Positions 28,446-35,383 of a stretch of DNA of 64,000 bases are shown in pieces. Origin of the DNA: Rhizobium rosettiformans (GTDB lineage Bacteria > Pseudomonadota > Alphaproteobacteria > Rhizobiales > Rhizobiaceae). The notes under the pieces are model-generated. The model saw nothing but the letters and a program-made list of their open reading frames with translations. It did not search any database and was not told the origin of the DNA. The stretch covers positions 3,128,001 through 3,192,000 of the forward strand of contig NZ_CP032405.1 of NCBI RefSeq assembly GCF_016806065.1, read 5' to 3'. Position numbers and translations under genes: made by a program. Within the stretch, counting starts at the first letter, position 1, and every line of letters begins with the position of its first letter.

Positions 28446-28783
28446 ATCAGCCGGTTAAGAATTAGAGCAGCCTGGTCCACCGCCTGAAGGAGCGCATCTG
28501 GAACAAGTGTGATCAGCAGGACGATGGTGAGGTGCAGCCCCGCCATGAGCGGCAGCAGGACAGGAAAAGGGCCCTTCCGCGTCTTGTGCCGCATGAGGCG
28601 CTGACAGGCAAAGGCGCCCAGGCCGCCGCCGAAAACCGCAAGCAGGATGAGGGCGTCTTCCCGCACGCGCCAAGCTCCTTGCGTGGCCGCCATCTTGTCG
28701 AACGCATAGACGCAGAACACGATCCCGTTCCAAAGGGCGAAGATCGCAAGCAGGGTGAGGACGGAGTCGGGTGTCATTGCCAC
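28442..28783 (-). CDS. DUF1294 family membrane protein
   Basis: A 113-residue membrane protein with three hydrophobic segments. The family signature FCVYAFDKMAATQGAWRVRE is followed by LILLAVFGGGLGAFACQRLM and RHKTRKGPF. DUF1294 proteins are sometimes fused to cold-shock domains; this one is not. Function is unknown. It is divergent from gatB with about 130 bp between them. Confidence 0.85.
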   Translation of the reverse strand: MAMTPDSVLTLLAIFALWNGIVFCVYAFDKMAATQGAWRVREDALILLAVFGGGLGAFACQRLMRHKTRKGPFPVLLPLMAGLHLTIVLLITLVPDALLQAVDQAALILNRLI

Positions 28784-28915
28784 AATAATCTAGGCAATCT
28801 TTGTGCGTTTTCCGTCAACGGCGGGTCGCGTTGCGAACATCCCACAAGTCTTGCACCTTCGGCCCAATTGCTCTACCTCACGAGACAACACGTCCACGCA
28901 TGACACGAGCATCCG

Positions 28916-30421
28916 ATGACCCTGGTAGACACCCGCACGCCTGATCCGAAACGCTTCATCCCCGGCGCCACCGGCGATTGGGAAGTCATCATCGGTATGG
29001 AGGTCCATGCCCAGGTGCTGTCGAATTCCAAGCTGTTTTCCGGCGCCTCGACCGTCTTCGGCAATGCCCCCAATTCCAACGTCTCGCTCGTTGATGCCGC
29101 CATGCCCGGCATGCTGCCCGTCATCAACGAGGAATGCGTGGCCCAGGCCGTGCGCACCGGTCTTGGCCTGAAAGCCCAGATCAACAAGCGCTCGATCTTC
29201 GACCGCAAGAACTATTTCTATCCCGACCTCCCGCAGGGCTATCAGATCTCGCAGTTCAAGGACCCGATCGTCGGCGAGGGCAAGATCATCATCTCGCTCG
29301 GTCCGGACCGTCAGGGCAATTTCGAGGATATCGAGATCGGCATCGAACGCCTGCATCTGGAACAGGATGCCGGCAAGTCGATGCACGACCAGCATCCGAC
29401 CATGTCCTATGTCGACCTGAACCGCTCGGGCGTCGCCTTGATGGAAATCGTGTCGAAGCCTGACATGCGCTCCTCGGACGAAGCCAAGGCCTACATGACC
29501 AAGCTGCGCTCGATCGTGCGTTATCTCGGCACCTGCGATGGCAACATGGACGAGGGCTCGATGCGCGCCGACGTCAACGTCTCCGTACGCAAGCCGGGTG
29601 GCGAATTCGGCACGCGCTGCGAGATCAAGAACGTCAACTCGATCCGCTTCATCGGCCAGGCCATCGAATACGAAGCCCGTCGCCAGATCGCGATCATCGA
29701 GGATGGCGGCACGATCGACCAGGAAACCCGTCTTTTCGATCCGGGCAGGGGCGAGACCCGCTCGATGCGCTCCAAGGAAGATGCGCATGACTATCGTTAC
29801 TTCCCCGATCCGGACCTGCTGCCGCTCGAATTCGATGATGCCTATATCGAGAACCTGAAGAAGGATCTGCCAGAACTGCCCGACGACAAGAAGGCCCGTT
29901 TCGTGTCGGAGCTTGGTCTCTCCGTCTACGACGCGTCCGTGCTCGTCTCGGAAAAGGCAATCGCCGACTATTTCGAAGCCGTGGCAGAAGGCCGTGACGG
30001 CAAGACGGCCGCCAACTGGGTCATCAACGACCTACTGGGCGCCTTGAACAAAGCCGGCAAAGCCATTGAAGAGACTCCGGTTTCGCCCGCCCAGCTCGGC
30101 GGCATCATCGACCTCATCAAGGCCGAGACCATCTCCGGCAAGATTGCCAAGGACCTCTTCGAGATCGTCTGGAACGAGGGCGGCGATCCGGCCGAGATCG
30201 TCGAAGCGCGCGGCATGAAGCAAGTGACCGACACCGGCGCCATCGAAAAGGCTGTCGACGAGATCATCGCGGCCAACCCGGACCAAGTCGCCAAGGTGCT
30301 GGCCAAGCCGACGCTCGCCGGCTGGTTTGTCGGCCAGGTCATGAAGGCGACCGGCGGCAAGGCCAACCCCCAGGCGGTTCAGGCACTGGTCAAGGCCAAG
30401 CTTGGCCTGCCAGAGGAGTAA
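28916..30421 (+). CDS. gatB: Aspartyl/glutamyl-tRNA amidotransferase subunit B
   Basis: Kinase/tRNA-binding subunit of GatCAB, 501 residues. The N-terminal cradle domain begins with [20 protein letters not shown] and includes QQDAGKS-like [31 protein letters not shown] and the [13 protein letters not shown] region; the C-terminal YqeY-like tail (about 360-500) binds the tRNA D-loop. Unlike many genomes, gatB is separated from gatCA here by about 2.5 kb of small genes. It is followed by a GNAT gene after 6 bp. Confidence 0.97.
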   Translation: MTLVDTRTPDPKRFIPGATGDWEVIIGMEVHAQVLSNSKLFSGASTVFGNAPNSNVSLVDAAMPGMLPVINEECVAQAVRTGLGLKAQINKRSIFDRKNYFYPDLPQGYQISQFKDPIVGEGKIIISLGPDRQGNFEDIEIGIERLHLEQDAGKSMHDQHPTMSYVDLNRSGVALMEIVSKPDMRSSDEAKAYMTKLRSIVRYLGTCDGNMDEGSMRADVNVSVRKPGGEFGTRCEIKNVNSIRFIGQAIEYEARRQIAIIEDGGTIDQETRLFDPGRGETRSMRSKEDAHDYRYFPDPDLLPLEFDDAYIENLKKDLPELPDDKKARFVSELGLSVYDASVLVSEKAIADYFEAVAEGRDGKTAANWVINDLLGALNKAGKAIEETPVSPAQLGGIIDLIKAETISGKIAKDLFEIVWNEGGDPAEIVEARGMKQVTDTGAIEKAVDEIIAANPDQVAKVLAKPTLAGWFVGQVMKATGGKANPQAVQALVKAKLGLPEE

Positions 30422-30427
30422 GCACCG

Positions 30428-30925
30428 GTGTTCTTCGTCCGTACGGCCAACGATCGGGATGTCGAACCGCTCCGCGCCCTGCTGACGCAGAGTTTCCACG
30501 CGACCTATGACCGGTTCTACGGACCGGCCAAGGTTGCCGAGTTGATCGCCGCCTGGCACTCGCCGGCCGAGATCAAGCGGCGCATCCACGTCAAAGGCGG
30601 CGAATATCTCGTCGCCGACGACGGCAAGCGGATCGGCGGCATGGCTTTTGCTGCGATCTCCGAAAAGCTGACCAAGACCGCAATCCTGCACCAGCTCTAT
30701 GTGCATCCCGACCATCAGCGCCAAGGCATAGGTCGGGATCTCTTTGCCGAGATCGAGACCTGCTTCCCGGATGCTGAGATTTTGCGGCTTGAAGTCGAGC
30801 CGCAGAATGCCGGCGCCATCGCTTTCTACGAGGCGCATGATTTCGTCGAGGTCGACAGGACGAAGAATTGCGGCTGTCCCGACAGCGGGATCGAAGCGGT
30901 GATCATGGAAAAGCCGCTCAAGTGA
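30428..30925 (+). CDS. GNAT family N-acetyltransferase (behind gatB)
   Basis: 165-residue acetyltransferase starting with GTG just 6 bp after the gatB stop, so probably co-transcribed. Motif A reads LHQLYVHPDHQRQGIGRDLF with the QRQGIG loop, and motif B has VEPQNAGAIAFYEAHDFVEV. The substrate is unknown. Its stop codon sits inside the terminator hairpin at 30911-30935. Confidence 0.83.
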   Translation: MFFVRTANDRDVEPLRALLTQSFHATYDRFYGPAKVAELIAAWHSPAEIKRRIHVKGGEYLVADDGKRIGGMAFAAISEKLTKTAILHQLYVHPDHQRQGIGRDLFAEIETCFPDAEILRLEVEPQNAGAIAFYEAHDFVEVDRTKNCGCPDSGIEAVIMEKPLK

Positions 30926-30935
30926 GCGGCTTTTT
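30911..30935 (+). terminator. Rho-independent terminator overlapping a stop codon
   Basis: The stem GCCGCTC/GAGCGGC with loop AAGT is followed by TTTTT. It covers the last codons and the stop of the GNAT gene behind gatB, ending the gatB transcript. Confidence 0.82.
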
Positions 30936-30952
30936 GCTTGCGGGCACGAGGT

Positions 30953-31387
30953 TCAGTTGAACGGTGCTTCCGTCACCGTGCCGTCTTCGTCAATAAGTTG
31001 AACGGCCGTGCATTCGATCAGTCCGTTATCCGGTGCATTGCTGCAGGCAAGCTCGGCCGCCTTCAATGCCAATTCCTTCGATTGCCAGCCGCAAGAGAAC
31101 TGATGCCAGTGCGGCCCGCCATCCGCCATCATGAAGACATCGACGCTCCAGTTGGCCGGATAGCAGACGGCATTCACCTCGCAGGCCTCCACCGTCCCGC
31201 CGCCCTCGATGCACTGCTTGACGGCGCAGTCGATGGCGCTTGCCGCATCCTTCTCCGCGCAGAGCCCCGAGCTCATTTCCGGTGCCTGCACATAGGCGAT
31301 GGCCTTGCGACCCTCGTCCTGCGCCTGTACGGCCACGGTCGAAAGCATTACGCACAGAATTGTCACCAGTCGTCGCCTGCCTGTCAT
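30953..31387 (-). CDS. Secreted cysteine-containing protein of unknown function
   Basis: A 144-residue protein with a signal peptide (RRRLVTILCVMLSTVAVQAQ) and a mature part carrying about seven cysteines (GLCAEKD, IDCAVKQCIEGG, VEACEVNAVCYP, FSCGW, LACSN). The pattern, with AIAYVQAP at its start, resembles DUF4189 secreted proteins, but I am not certain. The ATG at 31387 is chosen because GGGGGA precedes it and it opens the signal peptide. It is divergent from a GNAT gene 57 bp away. Confidence 0.65.
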   Translation of the reverse strand: MTGRRRLVTILCVMLSTVAVQAQDEGRKAIAYVQAPEMSSGLCAEKDAASAIDCAVKQCIEGGGTVEACEVNAVCYPANWSVDVFMMADGGPHWHQFSCGWQSKELALKAAELACSNAPDNGLIECTAVQLIDEDGTVTEAPFN

Positions 31388-31444
31388 CAAGAAGTCCCCC
31401 GGGATCGCTATGGAGGGCAAGACTAGCGCAACAGCGGGGGCAGC

Positions 31445-31912
31445 ATGCAAGCGCATTCGACACGGATCCGGGAAGCCACCGAGAATGATCTGGAGGCGAT
31501 CGTCTCCCTCTTCGCCGATGATCCCTTGGGCGGCCATGGCGACACGACCGATCCTGAGGCCTTGCCCTGTTATCGCGCCGCTTTTCGGAAGATTGCCGCG
31601 TCTCCAAACGAGACGCTCTATGTCGCGGAACTTGACGGTCAGGTGGTCGGTACCTTCCAGACGATGGTCACCACGACAATGACGGCGCGCGGCTCTTCCT
31701 CGCTGATCATTGAAGCGGTTCAGACCCGCGCTGACATGCGGGGCAGGGGCATTGGTGCCGCCATGATCGGTTTCGCCATCGAGAAAGCCCGCAGGGACGG
31801 CATGCGCCTCGTTCAGCTGACGTCAAATGCCGTGCGCAAGGATGCCCATCGTTTCTATGAGCGGCTCGGCTTCACACCTTCCCATATCGGCTTCAAGTTG
31901 AAGCTGAAATGA
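31445..31912 (+). CDS. GNAT family N-acetyltransferase (31.4 kb)
   Basis: 155-residue acetyltransferase beginning MQAHSTRIREATENDLEAIV. Motif A is IEAVQTRADMRGRGIGAAMI with the RGRGIG loop, then KDAHRFYERLGFTPSHIGFK as motif B. The frame contains a small-residue-rich strand GTFQTMVTTTMTARGS typical of this subgroup, often annotated as aminoglycoside- or amino acid-type GNAT. The real substrate is unknown. Confidence 0.83.
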   Translation: MQAHSTRIREATENDLEAIVSLFADDPLGGHGDTTDPEALPCYRAAFRKIAASPNETLYVAELDGQVVGTFQTMVTTTMTARGSSSLIIEAVQTRADMRGRGIGAAMIGFAIEKARRDGMRLVQLTSNAVRKDAHRFYERLGFTPSHIGFKLKLK

Positions 31913-32020
31913 CGGTGGTGCGACGGGGAATCACTGGACAAGCCGAGAGTGAGGCGGCATAAGCGACGAAGGTTCGACAAGGCCGTCCTGCGGCCTGCGG
32001 TAATTGCCCAAGGATAAGAC

Positions 32021-32419
32021 ATGAAGCAGCTTCTCTTGCAGATCTTCACCTGGTGGAACGGTCAGACCATGGGGACCCGCTTCTTTACCTGGCGTCACGG
32101 CAAGCGCGTCGGCGAAGACGAGTTCGGCAATGTCTATTACGAGGGCCCGATGACGAGCTGGGGCCAGCCGAAGCGTTGGGTAATCTACAACGGTTACGCC
32201 GAAGCCTCGAAGATTTCTGCCGGCTGGCATGGCTGGATGCATTACCGCACCGACACGCCGCCGTCGAAGGAAGATTACAAGCCGCGTGAATGGGAAAAGG
32301 CGCATCGCCCGAACCAGACCGGCACGGCTGCCGCCTATCGCCCGCAGGGCTCGATTTCCGCCACCGGTGAGCGTCCGCGCGTCACCGGCGACTACGATGC
32401 CTGGACGCCGGGCAGCTGA
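32021..32419 (+). CDS. NADH:ubiquinone oxidoreductase subunit NDUFA12 homologue
   Basis: A 132-residue accessory subunit of complex I, found in alphaproteobacteria and mitochondria. Hallmarks are LQIFTWWNGQTMGTRFFTWR, VGEDEFGNVYYEG and the Trp-rich PKRWVIYNGYAEAS then GWHGWMHYRTDTPPS. It probably binds the peripheral arm near the iron-sulfur protein, as inferred from mitochondrial complex I. It is followed by a terminator at 32448 and then the DUF2155 gene. Confidence 0.95.
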   Translation: MKQLLLQIFTWWNGQTMGTRFFTWRHGKRVGEDEFGNVYYEGPMTSWGQPKRWVIYNGYAEASKISAGWHGWMHYRTDTPPSKEDYKPREWEKAHRPNQTGTAAAYRPQGSISATGERPRVTGDYDAWTPGS

Positions 32420-32447
32420 TACCCGATTTGGCCATAATCCGGCATTA

Positions 32448-32472
32448 GGGCCTCTATCGTGAGGCCCTTCTT
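32448..32472 (+). terminator. Rho-independent terminator after the NDUFA12 gene
   Basis: GGGCCTC and GAGGCCC arms with a TATCGT loop are followed by TTCTT, directly downstream of the NDUFA12 homologue and before the DUF2155 ribosome-binding site. Confidence 0.65.
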
Positions 32473-32512
32473 GTGTCTGGGCTCAAGTGGATCGACGAAA
32501 GCGAGCGGAACG

Positions 32513-33238
32513 ATGAAGTTGAGTGCATGGGCATGGGCCATTCCGGTTCTCGGGCTTGCCGCCACGGCATCGCTCGGCTTGGCTGGCAAGGCTGATGCCG
32601 CTCGCCTCGAAAATCCCGTCGCCGAATTCGCCGGCATCGACAAGATCACCGGCCGCATCACCACCTTCGACGTCTATGTCAACGAAACGGTCCAGTTCGG
32701 CGCCCTCCAGGTGACGCCCAAGGTCTGCTATTCGCGCGACGAGACCGAAGCCCAGAAGATCGACGCCTTCATCGAGGTCGACGAGATCACGCTCGACCGC
32801 AAGATTCGCCGCATTTTTTCCGGCTGGATGTTCGCCGACAGCCCGGCGCTGAATGCCGTGGAGCATCCGATTTATGACGTCTGGCTGACCGGCTGCAAGG
32901 TGGAGTCGGAAGTTCCCCCGCCGCCTGGTGTCGAGGCCGTCGCCAAGGTTGCTCCGGAACCGGCAAAGCCTGCCAATGCCGCAACGCCGGCCCCGACCGT
33001 AACCTCGGCAGATCCGGGGGCCGCAGTCACGGATCCGTCCCAGGCCACGGTACCGGGTGCCGATCCAAACCAGACCGTCGTTCCGCCGCTCGACGCACCG
33101 GTGGAAGTCCCCGACGAGGTCTTCGGAGGCGCGCTGCCGGAGCAGGACGGTCTGCAGCAGGACGATCTCATTCCGGACGGCCAGCCGCTGCCGCCACCGA
33201 CCCAGGTGACACCGCCTCCGGGCGTCGGTCTCTTCTGA
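32513..33238 (+). CDS. DUF2155 domain exported protein
   Basis: A 241-residue exported protein. Residues 1-22 form a signal peptide (WAIPVLGLAATASLGLAGKA). The DUF2155 domain follows with AEFAGIDKITGRITTFDVYV, TPKVCYSRDETEAQ, and FSGWMFADSPALNAVEHPIY then DVWLTGCK. The last ~90 residues are low complexity, rich in Pro and Ala (SEVPPPPGVEAV and repeated TPAPT-like units). The function is unknown. In other rhizobia I expect aat next, whereas here a long accessory stretch follows. Confidence 0.85.
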   Translation: MKLSAWAWAIPVLGLAATASLGLAGKADAARLENPVAEFAGIDKITGRITTFDVYVNETVQFGALQVTPKVCYSRDETEAQKIDAFIEVDEITLDRKIRRIFSGWMFADSPALNAVEHPIYDVWLTGCKVESEVPPPPGVEAVAKVAPEPAKPANAATPAPTVTSADPGAAVTDPSQATVPGADPNQTVVPPLDAPVEVPDEVFGGALPEQDGLQQDDLIPDGQPLPPPTQVTPPPGVGLF

Positions 33239-33486
33239 GGCGATTAAGGTCGGTCATACCAGACACGATCGCTGCGTTTCCGGACTACCGGGCGCCGCAC
33301 CTGTTTTCGCGCGGTGCGTTCTCCCTCTGCTTAGGCGGTGCCCGACTTCGACAAGAGTTTTACCTAAGAGCAGCGGTTCCCGGGAAACCACAGCGCCTTT
33401 CAGCAGGCGCCTCAACGGCGAGACGCTTCGCGGTTGACATCCTCCCCGATAGGGAGAACAAGAGGCGAACGAACAGGAGTTCACCC

Positions 33487-33726
33487 ATGTCTCTCTCTGA
33501 AAAATTCATCGTCCTTCCCTTCAAGAAGAACCGCGGCAATATCGTGCCCGGCGAGATGCGGCAGGCCTCCAGCGCCGCTTCGGCCGAAAAGATCGCTACC
33601 GCCATGTCCGCCCGGCACCTCGGCGTCGCCGCCTATTCCATCCAGGTCGACGAGGAGAGCGGTGACATGACCAGCCCCAAGCTGATCATCGCCTACGGCG
33701 AGACAGCGGACCTGACGGTGAACTAA
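33487..33726 (+). CDS. Small hypothetical protein
   Basis: A 79-residue protein, MSLSEKFIVLPFKKNRGNIV at the start, with a likely beta-rich end (YSIQVDEESGDMTSPKLIIA). AGGAG precedes the ATG with 7-base spacing, which is a strong argument that it is translated. The region upstream (33239-33486) has three short inverted repeats and a TTGACA at about 33433. I do not recognise a family or function. Confidence 0.6.
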   Translation: MSLSEKFIVLPFKKNRGNIVPGEMRQASSAASAEKIATAMSARHLGVAAYSIQVDEESGDMTSPKLIIAYGETADLTVN

Positions 33727-33832
33727 CAGAGCCTTCACGTCCCTGGCATGACGTTTCTGGGTTGCCACCTGTCGTTTTTGATAGCAAGGATTCAGCCGGA
33801 TATTTTCTTTTTGAATTGGACCGATATTCGAG

Positions 33833-34882
33833 ATGGATGACCCTGTGATGCGGTCCACAACGACGGCTGGTGCCGTTGACAGCATGGTTGGCGAACTGAC
33901 GGCGGCTGATCCGCTATTGGTCGGCAACGATGCGTTTCTTGCGGCGGTCCTGAGTGGCTGCGGCGACTGCATCAAGGTGCTCGATCTCCAGGGTCGCTTG
34001 CAATTCATGAGCGAAGGCGGCAAGCGGGTCATGGAAGTTGACGACTTTGCCCCGCTCAAGGGCTGCCCCTGGCCGGATTTCTGGAGTGGCGACGGCAACA
34101 CCGCCGCTAGACAGGCCGTGGAAGCGGCGATTGCCGGAAAGCCATCGCGCTTCGTGGGTGAAGCGAACACCGTGAAGGGCAATAGCCGCTTCTGGGATGT
34201 TCAGGTGGCACCGATTTTCAAGGCCGACGGCAGCCCCTCCCATATCCTGTCGATATCCAAGGACATCTCCGACGTTACCGACGCCCGGCAGCGGCTGGAG
34301 CTCTTGAACGGTGAACTGCAACACCGCATCAAAAACACGCTCGCCGTGGTTAGCGCTATCGCGCGTCAGACGCTGAAAGGCGACGATATCCGTGATCGCC
34401 GCGATGCCTTTACCGGCCGTTTGCAGGCGCTGGCCGAGGCCAATGACATGATTTCCAGGAAGGCCCTGCAGGATGCACCGATCCGTGCCGTGGTCGAAAA
34501 CGCGCTGCGCCCGCATGTGCAGAGCGAGCAGCGGTTCTCGATTTCCGGTCACGATCTCGACCTGACCGCCAAACACGCTTTGACGGTGGCGCTCACCATC
34601 CACGAGCTTGCCACCAACGCGACGAAGTATGGCGCGCTCTCCGATGGCAATGGCAAGATTGACATTCGCTGGCAGGTCGACCGCAGGGCTGACAATCCCA
34701 ACGAAGCTTTCCATTTCATCTGGCAGGAAAGCGGTGGGCCGCATGTGCATGAGCCAAAGACGCAAGGATTTGGCTCGAAGCTTATTTCGCGGATCTTCGC
34801 TGCCGATTTCGCCGGACAGGTCAGCGTCGAATATCACCCGACCGGCCTCGTCTGCACGATGAGGGCGCCGATCCCGCAATAA
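33833..34882 (+). CDS. PAS-domain HWE sensor histidine kinase
   Basis: Soluble sensor kinase of 349 residues. A PAS domain spans about 33-150 (GDCIKVLDLQGRLQFMSEGG, PIFKADGSPSHILSISKDIS). The HWE-type dimerisation region has the phospho-acceptor in ELQHRIKNTLAVVSAIARQT, with HELATNATKYGAL as the N box and FHFIWQESGG supplying the WxE signature. No receiver or membrane segment is seen and no cognate regulator lies nearby. HWE kinases are enriched in rhizobia and often act in light or general stress pathways; the input here is unknown. Confidence 0.9.
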   Translation: MDDPVMRSTTTAGAVDSMVGELTAADPLLVGNDAFLAAVLSGCGDCIKVLDLQGRLQFMSEGGKRVMEVDDFAPLKGCPWPDFWSGDGNTAARQAVEAAIAGKPSRFVGEANTVKGNSRFWDVQVAPIFKADGSPSHILSISKDISDVTDARQRLELLNGELQHRIKNTLAVVSAIARQTLKGDDIRDRRDAFTGRLQALAEANDMISRKALQDAPIRAVVENALRPHVQSEQRFSISGHDLDLTAKHALTVALTIHELATNATKYGALSDGNGKIDIRWQVDRRADNPNEAFHFIWQESGGPHVHEPKTQGFGSKLISRIFAADFAGQVSVEYHPTGLVCTMRAPIPQ

Positions 34883-35046
34883 GCGAGATCACGGCGACCC
34901 TAAAGTAGCCCAGCCGCCGCTCTATGACAGGCGCGAGAGAGCTATGGCCGCCGGCGACGGCGAAGCGGGCGTTTGAAGCGATGAGGGAAGAGAGCAAGAT
35001 CTGCATCGCGAAGATCGTCGCGGCTGGCCGTGGCTGAGGCGAGCCA

Positions 35047-35382
35047 CTAGCACAAGGTCAGCCACATTACACCGCCATAGGTGATCAGCGTCGCAACCAG
35101 GGCGGCCGCCTGCAGCATCCCGGCGATCTTGTGCAGCAGCCGTACCTCATCGGTTTGCGGCTCTGTGAGTGCCCTGGTCGCAAACCAGTGTAGCCCACCG
35201 ATCAGCACCAGAACAATGACGAGCATCATCGCGAGCAACAGCCGCAGCGCCGAGATTGGGCCGACATCGATCTGGTGCCAGCCGAGATGGCATCCGGTTG
35301 CCTGCACCCCATAAAGAAGCAGGAAGGCACCTGACCAGATTACGAAGCCTGTCAGTAGCAGGAGGAACGGGGACACCTTCAT
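35047..35382 (-). CDS. Small membrane protein of the oxidase cluster
   Basis: A 111-residue protein with three to four hydrophobic segments (MKVSPFLLLLTGFVIWSGAF, LRLLLAMMLVIVLVLIGGLH and the last 20 residues). It lies one base after the fused oxidase subunit gene on the same strand and is therefore probably part of the cox operon, perhaps a subunit IV-like or assembly protein. No family was recognised. Confidence 0.65.
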   Translation of the reverse strand: MKVSPFLLLLTGFVIWSGAFLLLYGVQATGCHLGWHQIDVGPISALRLLLAMMLVIVLVLIGGLHWFATRALTEPQTDEVRLLHKIAGMLQAAALVATLITYGGVMWLTLC

Positions 35383-35383
35383 C

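Noticed and set aside
33239..33486. An EcfG-type stress promoter upstream of the 79-residue ORF and HWE kinase
   Set aside because: No GGAAC followed by CGTT at 16-18 bp could be found.
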